The notes under the pieces are model-generated. The model made no database searches. It was not told the DNA's origin and was given only the letters and a program-made list of their open reading frames with translations. Positions 11,754-23,821 of a DNA stretch of 64,000 bases are shown here, in pieces. The stretch is from Orobanche coerulescens (lineage: Eukaryota > Streptophyta > Magnoliopsida > Lamiales > Orobanchaceae). Each line of letters opens with the position of its first letter. Position 1 is the stretch's first letter. The stretch is taken from assembly GCA_033398695.1 (NCBI GenBank), contig CM065817.1, positions 32,126,231 through 32,190,230 of the forward strand, in the 5' to 3' direction. Both the position numbers and the translations under genes were made by a program.

Positions 11754-12440
11754 AATCGATCTGAGAAGCACAACACGAGTGTTTAATTACGCAAAATATA
11801 ATAACGATCATATATGCGCTGCTAAATACATCACACCATAAATATCTAATTAAAGACACTATCGTATACGATAGAAAAAGATGAATTTGGACTTAAACAT
11901 CTAAAGCTGGATGTAAGGGTTGGGCTTGTTTGTAAATTCAAAACGTAGGCGTTGCACGAGAATTCAAAACGTTTGCTTTTTCAAAGAAAATTTTCATTTG
12001 GGCAATTTATCAGACACCTTGAGGGCGCATGTTTACTTGAAGAATAAACATAATTTTAGCTCGATTCAGCCCCCAAAAATAAATACAATTCAATCATGAA
12101 CAACTTAACACAATCAATTCATTGATATTCCAATTTAATCAAGAAAATTCGATGAAATTACCCTGTTATATTCTAACAATCACAAAACTATTTGAAGGAA
12201 AAAAACTGGGCATGTTCCATCCATTCAACGCAAAAACAACTTCAAAATATAACCTATAAGCAAATAAACAATAAGGATGGAAGCGTACCTTTTGAAGATT
12301 TCAAGAAAAATCGCAGGAAGAAATTTGAACAACGTCGGCCGGTAGAGAAGAGGAGGGAAGGCAAGGAGAAGAAAAAGAACGTGCACGATAAATGCATTTG
12401 AATGCATGTTATAAGCTACACGGCCTTGCGGATTCGCATA

Positions 12441-12661
12441 GTGTGCCGCGCACGGATAAAGTGAGCCGCGGCACAAGGTCTGATCCCTTTTACTGTGTCT
12501 TGTTTTGTCGTGTGCCGCGGCTCAAATTCCGTGTGTCGCGGCTCATTACTCGAGTGTGCCGCGGCTCATTTATGCCGTCTTGCGGCACAAAGTACGATCG
12601 GTTTTGCCTTTCATTGCGATCGATGTGTGCGCGGCTCAAAATAAGCTGTCGCGGCTCATAC
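12441..12661. repeat. Cluster of CCGCGG-centred palindromic motifs, copy 1
   Basis: Repeated variants of TGTGCCGCGGCTCA, TGAGCCGCGGCACA and TGTGTCGCGGCTCA at irregular spacing, between the end of gag-protease and ORF-1. Several copies are missing one to three bases. The same motifs recur in the LTRs and in copy 2 (47019-47342). Confidence 0.8.
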
Positions 12662-12866
12662 TCGATTTCTCACAGGACTTTCTGCGAGAATTTTGAAAAG
12701 CAGACGTTAAAAAGCGAGAGGAAGAAGCAAATAGAAGCACAAAAATGATGAAAAATAAAAATCACGAATACAAGAAAAATAAAGAAATGCAAAAATCTAC
12801 TGACTACGAGCTCGGGTTGCCTCGAGAAGCGCTAAGTTTATAGTCTTGATAGGACCTATTGAACAA

Positions 12867-15263
12867 CGTTAGTTCGCTGCAAACTCCATTTGGCTTAGCC
12901 CGTTCATCGAACCGTTTGTATTTTGGTTAAAATTATGACCGTTGGTCATCACCGTCCGACTTTCGGTTCGGTCATCAAATGTAGTTTTCAAAAGGTTTCG
13001 ACTTGAGAAACTTCCCGAAACACCCGGTTTCTCCATGACTAATTTTTCTCTTGGCTTTCGGCTCACTCTCCTCCTTCACAAAGCGAACTCACAAGCATGA
13101 TTTTTCTTCATGGTCGAAACGCCACTAGTTCTACATCCTTCTTCAAACTTGGGCCATTTAACACAAAATCTGAATTTTCCCAACGACGATTTTTCGATGC
13201 TTTCCTCTTTCACAAACATCCACACCCTCACTTTGTGATCCTTTATCGACACTTAGGGACATGGGAGCGATTTGAATACTTGAAAAGTAACTTCCTCGTC
13301 TTGGACCCTCGAGTTAGCTCTCCCTTTTCCACGTCTATAAGGGTTCGGCCGTCGCTAGAAATGGTCGTCCCAAGATGATCGGAATATTGTCATATTCCTC
13401 CATGTCTAGTACGATGAAGTCGTGGAAAGATGAACTTGTCAACCTTAACTAATACATCCTCGATCACTCCCTCGGATACTTTATCGATCGGTCCGCCAAT
13501 TGTAATGAGGCGTGGTTGGCTTAGCTTCCCCAATATTGACTTTTGAAAAATCGATAGAGGCATGAGGTTGATACTTGCACCAAGATCGCATAGTGCCTTA
13601 TCAAAGCGAAAGATTCCCCATGGTGCACGGTATGTTAAAGCTTCCCGGATCTTTCAATTTAGGTGGGAGCTTCTTTTGAAGAATTGCACCGCACTCCTCT
13701 GTCAAGGCAACCGTTTCAAACTCCTCAAGCTTTCTCTTCTTCGATAATATCTCTTTCATGAATTTGACATAACTCGGCATCTGCTCCAATGCGTCGTGAC
13801 GGAATATTTATGTGAAGCTTTTGAACACCTCAAGGAACTTAGAAAATTGTTTGTCCGCCCTCCTTTGCCGTAGTCTCTGCGGAAGCGGAACGGGGGAACA
13901 CATGTCCTTGAGTTATCCGGTGAACTTCCTTCGACTCCTCTAGCTTTAATTCCATCTCTTCCTCGATCACCTTCTTCTCTTTACCCGGCTCGGGCTGATC
14001 TAGCACATCTCTCCCGCTTCTCAAGCTAATTGCATTTAGACTCTCTCGAGGATTTGTCTCTGTGGTACTCGGCAATGCTCCCTCACGGACAGTCAACACA
14101 TTAGCGATTTGGCCAGTGAACCTCCAAATTCGAATGGAAGCAGAATGATTTTGTAGTGTAGCTTAATCCGAGTCATAAATTGACTCGTATTTGCCGCCAT
14201 TTTGCAAGCGCTTCCTCGAGAGACACTTTGGGAGCGGAAGGGGGCCGCTTTGTTGATTACAGGCGAAAGGGGCTGGTGTGTGTTCATCCGTTTCTCCATG
14301 AAAAGTTGGGATGATTGCGCCACCGGATTATAAGTATTGGAGTACGGGTTATTGGTCGATTCCCATTTCCTACGAATTGAGCTGCTCCATCGATTTTGCT
14401 CGAGCGGATTTCCAAATTGACACTCCGCACTTTCGGGTGTGATCCGTTACACCAATTACATGTCTCAATGGTAACGGGCTGGTGCGTGCGAAAAGTTACG
14501 GCTGTTGTGTCAAAGCGGCGACTTGAGTGACAAGGTGGAAATCGGATCATTGCTCGAAACTTCCATTACCCTCTTCGGTGTCAATCTTCTGCTGGCCATT
14601 GGTAAGCGTTTTCAGCCATATCTTCCAAAAGCACGTGAGCCTCGGCCATAGATTTTCCCATGAATGTTCCTCCGAGGTGCATCCACTAAAGTGCGTGTAG
14701 AAGCACTCAAACCACCATAAAATGTATGCATGAAGCCAATCGGGAATGCCGTGATGAGGGCATCTTGAAGCAATTCTTTATATCGCTCCCACGCCTCGTG
14801 GAGCGATTCCATATCGTCTTGGGCAAAAGTGGTTATCTCGTTTCTTAACCGCGCCGTCTTAGGCAGTGGGAAAAATTTTGCAAGGAAGGCTTGCACTAAC
14901 CTCTCCCAAGTTGTAATCGACCCGTGGTAAGGAATTGACTGAATTTTGCTTTATCCCTCAAAGAAAAAGGAAAAGCCTCAATCGGATGGCATCGTCGGTG
15001 ACACCATTAGTTTTGAAAGTGTCGCATATCTCAAGGAAAGAAGCAATGTGGGCATTCGGATCGTCCTTCGGTAGTCACAGAATGGGCTCTTTGCACCATC
15101 GAATAATGGCGGGCTTGATCTCAAAGTTATTAGCTTGGATGGTGGGACGCCGAATTCGAAAAATTTGCGTTGACTTGCGGCATGGCATAATCTCGAAGAG
15201 CGAGTTCGGTTGAGCTTGCCGCACTTGGTTGTCTCCTCCTTGGATTTCAATATTCTCGGCCAT
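12867..15263 (-). pseudogene. Athila-like gag-protease polyprotein, copy 1 (decayed)
   Basis: Gag packages element RNA into particles, and the aspartic protease processes the polyprotein. The minus-strand start MAENIEIQGGDNQVRQ (15263) matches copy 2. Later come the gag segment QAFLAKFFPLPKTARLRNEITTF (read in pieces) and SLHEAWERYKELL, the knuckle-like CNWCNGSHP, and an N-terminal protease flank (KKLPPKLKDPGSFNIPCTMG). The reading frame breaks many times through small deletions, often of one to three bases at CTG, CAG or CCC relative to copy 2. The end at about 12867 includes TNGHNFNQNTNGSMNGL, aligned with the copy-2 C-terminus. No pol domain follows. Confidence 0.8.
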
Positions 15264-15487
15264 GTTGGCCAGTCTGCAGCTCTCTTTTCTCCTTTTTATT
15301 CCTTCTTAGCGTGCGCTCGAGCTCGGTGTCCAAAGGTAGTAAGCCTTCGTTCAAGGCCTTCTCATGCACTACGAAAGGTCACGAAAAGAAAAACGAATAA
15401 AATAAAAAAAATTAAATACACAAAAATAAAAATAAAACGTTCAAATAAAGACTGGAAATACTTAAGTCGATATTAGAAAAATTTCAA

Positions 15488-15505
15488 TCCCCGGCACCGG
15501 CGCCA
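15488..15505 (-). promoter_or_regulatory. Primer binding site (tRNA-Asp), Athila-like copy 1
   Basis: TCCCCGGCACCGGCGCCA lies next to the LTR. It matches the 3' end of plant tRNA-Asp (TCCCCGGCAACGGCGCCA) with one difference, so the minus strand carries the complementary PBS. This fixes the element orientation. tRNA-Asp is the primer known for Athila-type elements. Confidence 0.75.
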
Positions 15506-15511
15506 AAAACT

Positions 15512-16821
15512 AGTTGCGAAATTTCCTACACCCAAGTGCGTCATCGTTTACAAGTAATAAAGTGATAAGTAGAGTATCGTTCCCACGAGGATTGAGTCTC
15601 TAACTAAGCGTTTCGTATTCCAATTTTATTTGAACAATCGAAGTTGGGTTTTGGATTAATAACTACAAGAATGAATAAAAGACTAAACAGCAAGCGATAG
15701 CTTGAATAAAAGGAATCAAATGACAAATAAGTCTAGAGTTCTGAATCCACCTTAATTTATCCTAATTTAATCTTGATTATCCGTAATAAATAATTTTCCC
15801 TATTTATTGAAGGCGAAGATTGCTAATATATTCTACCGCCTCTCCAGGGTCAATAGATTTATCTAACGGCGACTAACGCACTCTATCCCTAGGTGAATTA
15901 TCTCGTAAGCTGGGCAAAAAGCATGAAATCTCCTAAAGGCCACGTAGTTCCTATGAGTATATTCCTATCTCACAGAATAAACGGTCCTCACCAATAGTTC
16001 CTCACCAAATCTCCTCTCCCGATTCAAGTGAATGATTAAATCAATACAACTATTGGCGAGATAATTGCAAGCATTAAACATAATTGGGAAAACTCAATAA
16101 AAAGGTAATCAATTGGATAATCTTAATCAATTCGTCAAAATAAAGGTTTCATCAAAACCACTAGATTAGGGCTTTAGCGACATACTAAAAGCGAAAATAC
16201 GAAGAAATAAACGAAAGCATAAAATTCAAACGCAGATGAAGCTCGGATTCCTCCGTTCTTGACTCCATATCTGCCCTTGAATTCCTCTGCTTTCCTCCTC
16301 TTCTCTGTCTCCAAGCTTAAGCTCTCCTAGGTTTTGCTTCAATGATTTCCGATTCCAAGGTTCCAAGATAATTAAATTAGGGTCTTAAGCCCTATTTATA
16401 GCTCAAGACTTCCATAAATCGCGTCCGTATTAGTTGGTTGAAAAGCGGCCAAACGGACCAAAATCCATGCAGACGTACCAAACCCGCTAAGTGTGCCGCG
16501 GCTCATCAACTGTGCCGCGGCACATCGCCAAAATCAATACACAGGCGTAATTAAATCCTTTTGTCTGCGGCTCACATGGGCTTGCCGCGACACAGTACAC
16601 TACTCGCCCTTGGTGGTGTCATCCTTTGCCGCGGCTCACTTCCTTGTGCCGCGGCTCATAGTCGATTTTGCCGTTTTTCGCGTTTTGCCTCGTTTAAGCT
16701 TCCGGACTTCAATTTCCTGTCAATCATACAAAATTAAGGCATTAAAAGCTCATTTAGATGATTTCACACTCCAAAATACTACAAAATAATGATAAATAAG
16801 CGTATAAAAATACGCCTAACA
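15512..16821 (-). repeat. LTR (5' in element sense) of Athila-like copy 1
   Basis: Begins with an altered AGTTGCGAAATTTCC and ends ATACGCCTAACA. Differs from its partner LTR at many short indels, for example AAACTGAAAATACAG there and AAAGCGAAAATACG here. Confidence 0.9.
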
Positions 16822-16826
16822 TTCTC

Positions 16827-18226
16827 CCATGAAGTAATTCCTCATACAAGAGTTCTACGTCTCAATATGTTCATCACCAACATATTAACTTCATTCTAAC
16901 AATCAATACGAGAAGATTATCTAATCGAAATCAATACTTACAAGACATGATCTTATTCTTGATGAAAAAATCAATATTCATCCTCTTAGATTCATCAATT
17001 ATAGGCAACAACATCTACAAGTCATCTGGTGTGGAACATTTTAAAATCATCATGAAGGATATGTGAAAATCTCTGGAAATTTCATCTTAATGTTCAACAT
17101 AATCATGGCTCAACTTGTAATCATTTTAATAATGGGAAAACCTAAGTTTTAATCACTTCAAGCTTCTTAAATAATGATGTTGAGTCTATTGAATCATCAA
17201 CAAGTCTAATAGCCTTAGAAGCATGTTCATAGCATTCCTTGAAACATGAACTCAAGGCTGTAATGGCATCAACATACCTTTTACGGAGAGAAACGACGAA
17301 TTGATCGATAGAACTCAACACCAGAAGCTTGAACACCAATCCACTACAAGAAAAACTGCATCATATAACGGGTTTTGCCCATTGTCTAACCCTCTGTTTT
17401 CCCATTGTCTATTGAGACACCGTCTCTTACGTGTCTCAAACAACGGTATAGAATCTATTGTGTGATTTGCCTTACGACTACAGACACTACTTACTGGAAT
17501 GTTATCTAATATCCAATAACAACAACAGTCCTTACAGAAAGTGTTGTAAATCAATACCTATAACGAGCCTTTTTCATTTACTTTTGGTTATTGTTAGCTA
17601 AAGAAGACAACTGTTCGTTAAGTACAAACTCTCATTCTTCATATCTTATACAGTAGTTTCATTTACCAATACCTTTGTGGTACACTATCGATCGGAGTTG
17701 ACATACACTAGGTATTTAACGCACGCTAATGCACAAACATTGCACACGCTATTGCCTCATTATGTCATTTCCTTTGTGTACATTCCCAAGCCGAGTTACA
17801 TACGCTACATGTTGATTTAGAGCACGTTATGTGCATCACTGACACACGCTAATACTCGTTGACTTATCTTTTTCAAAAGTTGTCCAGGTACATGCGAGAA
17901 AATCCGACAAGATCCGACATCCGGTCCCAAACACCGACTGCACCTTATCTGATCCTGACTACCTCTTGCGTACGTTAGGTTGCTATTTTAACGTATGTTA
18001 GCTATGACCATTAGCGTATGCTAGATACATCATCTAGCTTACGCTAGTATCATGCAGGTACATGCATGAATTAACAATCTTTACACAATACGGTCATGAG
18101 TACTAGAATACGAATAAGGGATACTTGAATTGATTATATGACATAATCATACACCAATATGACATAATCATACACCACATGATTCAAATACAGATAAAAA
18201 TACACCACAAATATTCGAAAATTACG
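16827..18226 (-). other. gypsy-1 LTR, right part with TAGCGTACGCTA-like motifs
   Basis: Non-coding LTR DNA. Between about 17700 and 18060 it holds diverged versions of the TTAGCGTACGCTAA palindrome (ACGCACGCTAATGC, ATTAGCGTATGCTAG, CTAGCTTACGCTAG). This family trait is shared with the LARD LTR. Confidence 0.6.
17342..17480 (+). mobile_element. CACTA terminus, possibly truncated element
   Basis: CACTACAAGAAAAACTGC at 17342 is a classic En/Spm CACTA terminal inverted repeat. It is followed by sub-terminal repeats of the form GCCCATTGTCTAAC and CCCATTGTCTATT. I could not find the matching TTCTTGTAGTG end nearby, so the right boundary is unknown and the end given is only the recognisable part. 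Confidence 0.45.
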
Positions 18227-18244
18227 TACTCCCCTTTAAACAAA

Positions 18245-19990
18245 ATTTTTGTCCTTAAACTGAAGATAGAAATAACTCTGGATATGTCGTCTGCATGCTG
18301 TCTACAGTCTCCCATGTTGCTTCTTCGACTCTATTTCGTGACCATTGTACTTTAACCAAGGAAATTGGTTTATTTATCAATAGCTTGATTTGACTCTCGA
18401 GTATCTTGATTGGTTTCTCTTCAAACGTGCCATCATTAACCACTTCGATATAGTCGAAATCAATGACGTGGCTGCGATCTGATATGTACTTGCTTAACTA
18501 TGATACATGAAACACATTATGAACCTGACTCATCGATGGAGACAAGTCCAATCTGCATGCCAATTCTCCAACTCTTTCGAGAATCTACCAATATATCTCG
18601 GACTCAGCTTTCCTTTCCTTCCGAAACGACAAATTCCCTGAGTAGGAGAAAATTTTAGAAGTACACGGTCCCCAACTTCAAATTCTAACAAGCGACGGCG
18701 CACATCTGCGTAAGACTTATGATGACTTTGGGCGGTCAACAATCTTTCACAGATTAGGGCTATCTTCTCCCCAGTCTGTATTATCAGTTCTGGTTCCATC
18801 CCAATTAAGTCTGACGAATCATCCCAACATAAGGGTGACCTACATCTCCTACCGTATAAAGATTTAAAAGGTGCCATCTTAATTGAAGCGTGCCAACTAT
18901 TATTGTAGGTGAACTCAATCAACGACAGATGAGATCCCAATGAGTCGACCAATCTAGGGCACAAGATCTCGACATGTCTTCTATTATTTTGATGGTCCTC
19001 TCGGGTTGTCCATCGGTTTGGGGATGATAAGTCGTGCTGAATTTCAACTCGGTTCATAAAGCCACATAAACTGATTTCCAAAAATGTAACACGAAATGAC
19101 CATCGTGATCTGAAATAATGGTCCTCGGTGTTACATGCAATCAGATTATTTCTGTAATAAATACCTGAGCTAATCTTTCCGGTCCCCAAGTATCCTTGAC
19201 ACCTAGAAAGTGATCTAATATGGTTAAACGATCAACTATCACCTAGTTCATATTCATTCCAGTCCTGGTCTTCGACATGTTGGTGATAAAGTCCATCGAG
19301 ATATCCTCCCACTTCCATTCAGGAATTGGACGTGGCTTCAACATTCCGACAGGTCGCTGATGCTCAATTTTAACTTGTTGACAAGTTAAACACTTCGAGA
19401 CACATTCCCTTCTTCTTTCTCCATGTTACTCCACCAAAAAGTTTGCTTCAGATCTTTATACATCTTACCGGTGCCTGGGTGAATTGAATAAGGTGTACTA
19501 TGGACTTCTTTCATGATCGTTTGCTTCAGGACATCATCATTCGGGAAACAAAGTTGATTTCGAAATCTTAAAACTCCATCTTCGTGGATTACAAAGCTTG
19601 GGGCCTTTTCCTTGCTCTCTTCATTAACTGATTCATCATAGGGTCATCTAATTGCTTAAATTTAATTTTGTCATTCAAGGATGAAGCTAATTCCATTGCA
19701 TTTAGTTTTCCTTGAACTCCTTGTAACCATACTTCAATTTCTTCACGAATAAATACCTATCAAATCTTTGGTTGTTTTTTGAGGACCTCCAACATTCGAA
19801 TAGATGCATGTTTGCGACTTAATGCGTCAGCTACTACATTCGCTTTGCCTGGGTCATAAAAAATCTCCAGTTCATAGTCTTTAATCAATTCCAGCCATCT
19901 CCTCTATCACATGTTTAACTCTTTCGGACTGAAAATGTACTTAAGACCCTTATGATCTACGAAGATCTGACAATAAGTTCTATCGGCCAC
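18245..19990 (-). pseudogene. gypsy-1 pol 3' part: RNase H tail, integrase, chromodomain-like end
   Basis: Minus-strand fragments in pol order. RNase H: YCQIFVDHKGLKYIFSPKEL and [12 protein letters not shown] (about 19800-19980). Integrase core: VTPRTIISDHDGHF and [15 protein letters not shown], then IEFTYNNSWHASIKMAPF and LYGRRCRSPLCW. Integrase C-terminus: FEVGDRVLLKFSP and KLSPRYIGRF. Last, VKVQWSRNRVEEATWETVDSM (a run of short motifs at 18255-18443) resembles the chromodomain end of Tekay/Del-type chromoviruses, which directs integration to heterochromatin. Multiple stops and frameshifts make it non-functional. The longest open piece is 18530-19189. Confidence 0.85.
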
Positions 19991-19994
19991 ACAT

Positions 19995-21256
19995 TATATA
20001 GTAAACAACTTAGAAGAAGGGGCGAGGTTGAATAAGATGTATCTATTTCTAAGTTATTTACATAGCGGAAGTTTGAGGATAAGTTGCTGTAAATACAACA
20101 ACTAAGTAATCTCCTGTTTGCTTGGTGAGTACAGGGTTTTTACGATATGTATACTTAAATCACACAAACAGATAGAAAATAGTAAATGACAGAATGTAAA
20201 TACACATAAATTTAAGTGGTTCAAGGTAAAACCCTCTATATACTATGGTACTCCACACATGAGTAAGATGTTTACTAAAATCACGGCGTACACAACTATG
20301 TGACTTTAACTAAATGCGTCGCTGTATTGTTCACACAGATTGATACAGCCGACAATATCTTGGGCCGTTCATACATATTAGCTTGGTTTCTTCGACTTGC
20401 TTCTTCTCATACAGATTGAAGCTTAGTCTTTAATGCTATTCATCCCACACAGGTCGGAACTAGCAAGGCTTAGTCCACACTGGCTAAGTTAATCTCAACG
20501 AAAGGTTTGGTAGAACAAGGTCAAATAGTAGTTGTATGATTGATGAGCGTTCGCTGTAAGGTGTGCTGTTTGCATTGAGGACTCTGTATATTTCTTCGCT
20601 CGATGAAGCTGTATGCTCAAGGAAATATACTGCTCTTGTAAGCTTGATATTCAAATTGTCAGAGCTAATGCGTCAGATGTATTTCACGAAGTAAAGTATT
20701 AGCAATGTCCTCTTGCTTGGGGCTATTTATAACCTTGTAAACAGATCCGTTATAAATGTAGTAGTTGGCCGGTTGGTGAGATTGAGTCTACTCTGATTAG
20801 CAACTTCAAAATGTTTGAATTAAAGATGATTTGTATTTAATGCTTCAAACATTCTTTTTGACTAGCATTAAATGCTCTTCAGACTGTAGTCTCTTCGGCC
20901 ACATTAAATATTGTCCTATCAGTATTAAATACTACTTTAACCATGAATACTTTTTGAATAAACAATGTTTGCTTTCACCACGGTTTAAAGTTTTCTTCAG
21001 TCCTGTTGGATATGTGTTTTACTTTTCCTAAATAAAAAACCTACAACATGTTTGTTGTATCCAACTTCTTCATCTCTTGTTGTATCTTGATGAATATGCT
21101 GTAGGAAAGGACTCTTGACTATGCTGGAAGATCTTTCACTGTATGGACAAGCTGTATGATGTTTCATAACAGCTTCCATACTAAGATCGAAATGCTGACT
21201 TAGAAGAACTTGCTATATGAGGCAATTATCAAACACAAGGCGGATTTATCCCAACA
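19995..21256 (-). repeat. 3' LTR of the truncated retroelement
   Basis: The right boundary CCCAACA (21250-21256) is the reverse complement of an LTR start TGTTGGG. The left boundary near 19995-20005 is inferred from where gypsy-1 RNase H homology resumes. The sequence is non-coding. Confidence 0.5.
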
Positions 21257-21639
21257 ATTTCTTTCTTTTTGATAATGCCAAAACTTCCTTGATACAGAGA
21301 GGCTGTCTCCGAGTCTTCTGTCGAAAGATCTGATTTTCAAGACATAGTCTAAAAAATTTGAACTTCTCGCAGGCAAGTTCTAAAATGATAAATCCTATAG
21401 GACTAAGTGCATTACAACTTAACTTGTGACTGGCGTGCATGCACAATCTTACAAGAAGTAATCCTAATTGAATACAACCTAATCTATAAACTGTTTGGGG
21501 ACAAGTTCTTACAACTTTGAGATTTTACTGATGTTTTATACTTGGTAAATATTCAACACAAAACATACTTAAAGTAAAAAACATTAGATCATGATCTGTA
21601 ACCTTTGGGATAAAAGATGATACTTATTGATAATCAATT

Positions 21640-23821
21640 AGTGCTGATAGATTGAAAATTACATTAGAAGCATACATGAAACATAAACGTGCAGAAAAAC
21701 AGAAGTACTATCCCCTGTGTGACTGATGTCTCCAAGTTCTCTGGAGGGGTCATTTTCAGTTCCTTTCCACCAGTTAACTAGAGAATCTCTCACTCGATCC
21801 CTATAGAGATTTCTACCTTCTTGGGATGTGTCAAAGGAAAGAATCCAGTCTTCCGGATGGGTTAGTCGTTCACCCTTCATGACTTTGGATTTCAGTTTTA
21901 TCTGAAGAGGGAGCTTTCCTTCTGCAAGGAGTCACGGAAACTCTTTAGCTACATCCTCCAGCGTCTTAAATTGGTTAAACATGGGGGATTCCCTGATGAG
22001 TACACAGAAGTATCTCATCAGTTCATTATTTTTCCATGCCTTCAACTCATCGGCTGTTGGCTATCTGTCTATTGGGAGTTTCGTCTCTACAAGATTCTGC
22101 ATATTGTTTTCCATAGGAAGTTAGGATCATGTAACTCTGGACAAGAACTAGATACCCTGTATCCCTTGTTTCCTTGTCATAGCCCAGGTCCGTCAAGCCT
22201 TCTAACGGCAGATGCAACACTGTCATCTAGGATAGCCTCCATCTCTTTCTCAATCTCCAGTCGCCATTTCCTTGCAGCCTCTCATGACTCTTCCCCTTTT
22301 TTGGCAGTATTAAGAACCAAGACTTTACTGTGAATGTCCCAAAGGAGTTCAATTGATTCGAACTATTTGTCCTTGAGATTAGTGAAAAAGTCCACCAGGC
22401 TCGTAACTACTACAGTCAGGTCATCGATCTTTTGATCATGTGCAGTGAGTTTAGATCCTGTGAATTCAAGGGAGGTGAAATTCTTAGCCTCAGCAACACG
22501 CAACTTTTCTTGATCTTGTTTCATGGTTCGATCATGCTGCTGCTTCATTTGGTTGAGGGCTTGTCATAATGTTGTGGGCATGAGGCGGAAAGCCTCTTTC
22601 ACATCCGCAATGGCCCTCTACAGCTTTGGGAGCTCGTTCTGAGCAGTTTCTCTCATTTAGTCGAGTTCTTTCCTGATGTTGTATAGGTCCTTGACGACAT
22701 CCTATAAGAAGACGGTTTGGCAAACGATGGCATTAAGGTGTTCTATGCATGCCTCTGTGCATGGAGAGTGGGGGTGCATGATCTTGGCATTCGAAGGTTC
22801 TCCAAGATGTTTGAGCATAAAATTATGATGGGGCCTTTGGGGCGCGTCATTGGCAAAGAGGAGATCTTCATCCGATTCAGATGGGGATCCTGGTTGGAGA
22901 GAAGTGGGCATTTCTTGTGGAGCAGGAACCTCGGATGGTTCTACTTGAGTCTATGGAGAGACAGGGGGGATTAATTCCTCTTTTCTCTATATAGATTCTG
23001 TAGCTTGTGGTACAGCAAGGTCTGGGTCCTCCTATTGGATCTCAGCAGCCGCCTATTCCTTAAGAGGGACTGATTCCTCCTGTTGGACGGTGCGGATCAC
23101 ATATGCTTCTGTTGGAGGGACTGAATCCTCCTGGATGGGGGCTGAGGGGGTTTCTCGGCAGACGTTCCTTGGCCTCTTTTAGCCTTGGATTGAGCAAATT
23201 CTTTCTCACGAGCCTGTCTGAAGGTCATCATTATCTTTATCGGAGTCGAAGTAGTGGCTCGGGCTTCTGGGCTTGTCAGTAGATGGAGACTTTTCTTTGA
23301 GTCTTATCTTTTCCTTTTCCACAAAATATGAAGTGATTAGTTCTTGGAAAAAGTGATCATCCCACTTGATCAAGACTTCGACGTTTTGGGTGTCTGTCAA
23401 TTCCAAAGCAAATGACTCTTCTTCCTTCTAGTCCTCCAAGTTGTACAGGGTGTCATAAGGGATGACCCTGTATGATTTCCATACTTTGAAGTGCTCATAG
23501 GCTTCCTCTATCTAGACATGAAGGAGTGTTGTTAATAATATCAGTCGGGGAGAGATTCCGAACAGTAGTGGGTTCTGCTCTTCGGTTTGGATTCTTGGCA
23601 GGCAAGAGAACCTGCGGAGAAGTGGGATACCTGACTGGGTGGGATGCCCTGTCGGGAGATGGACTTGTATAAGGGTGGGTGCCCTGTTTGGAGTGGTGAT
23701 TGTCGGCTCCAAAGGGGCAGCCAATTCACTGGTTCTTTCAATCTTCATGAACATCTGGTCATCCGTCATATCCGTAATAGGCTCAGGATCTGGTGTGGAA
23801 GCAGCCAGAGTTTTTAATGAC
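21640..23821 (-). pseudogene. Unidentified retroelement ORF remnants (non-pol)
   Basis: A series of short minus-strand frames that appear to be one decayed coding region. Pieces include ITDMTDDQMFMKIERTSEL, VEVLIKWDDHFFQELI, PGSPSESDEDLLFAND, KIDDLTVVVTSLVDFFTNLK (coiled-coil-like) and HPEDWILSFDTSQEGRNLY followed by SLVNWWKG. It sits just upstream of the 3' LTR, the place where SIRE-type copia elements carry an extra, env-like ORF. No reverse transcriptase, integrase or protease motif is seen. I do not recognise the family, and no function is proposed. Confidence 0.45.

Larger units (their letters stand above)
7801..16821 (-). mobile_element. Athila/Tat-like gag-protease LTR element, copy 1
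   Basis: A 9.0-kb element on the minus strand, with LTRs at 7801-9122 and 15512-16821 and a perfect 5-bp target duplication TTCTC (7796-7800, 16822-16826). Reading on the minus strand, the order is LTR, PBS for tRNA-Asp, gag-protease, a CCGCGG-motif region, an ORF starting MARTKK, polypurine tract, LTR. No reverse transcriptase, RNase H or integrase is present, so it would depend on a helper. This matches the TR-GAG idea of non-autonomous LTR elements keeping only gag. It is inserted in the gypsy-1 LTR. Both LTRs differ by many small indels, so it is older or less accurately sequenced than copy 2. Confidence 0.85.
2471..18226 (-). mobile_element. gypsy-1 3' LTR, split by later insertions
   Basis: The LTR of a minus-strand Ty3/gypsy element, seen in pieces at 2471-2500, 6623-7800 and about 16827-18226. 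The left end TGTAACACCC followed by an interrupted ...TTATTACAGC resembles the LARD LTR ends at 56217 and 62128. The block at about 7080-7260 (GATCCAGCACACGCTAGCATAGATCCC and its neighbour) matches the LARD LTR at about 57255-57385. The right end (AAATTACG at 18226) adjoins a purine tract on the minus strand, then pol. Insertions are a copia solo LTR, an Athila-like element and probably a CACTA fragment. Without them the LTR is roughly 2.6 kb. Confidence 0.75.
19995..23821 (-). mobile_element. 5'-truncated LTR retroelement inserted in gypsy-1 RNase H
   Basis: The gypsy-1 protein reads up to ..YASR (two stops) KMYE at about 23822, and resumes near YCQIFVDHKG at about 19985. The DNA between them is foreign. 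Its minus-strand order is non-pol coding remnants (23821 to about 21640), a purine-rich AAAAAGAAAGAAAT tract (about 21257-21270), then a 3' LTR beginning TGTTGGGATAAATCC. No left LTR, PBS or pol is present, so the 5' part was lost. The tract ATCAAAAAGAAAGAAATTG resembles the ATCAAAAAGGGGGAGATTG that precedes many copia 3' LTRs, and the LTR tail ATTCAACCTCGCCCC resembles SIRE-type ends. This lineage call is tentative. Confidence 0.55.
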
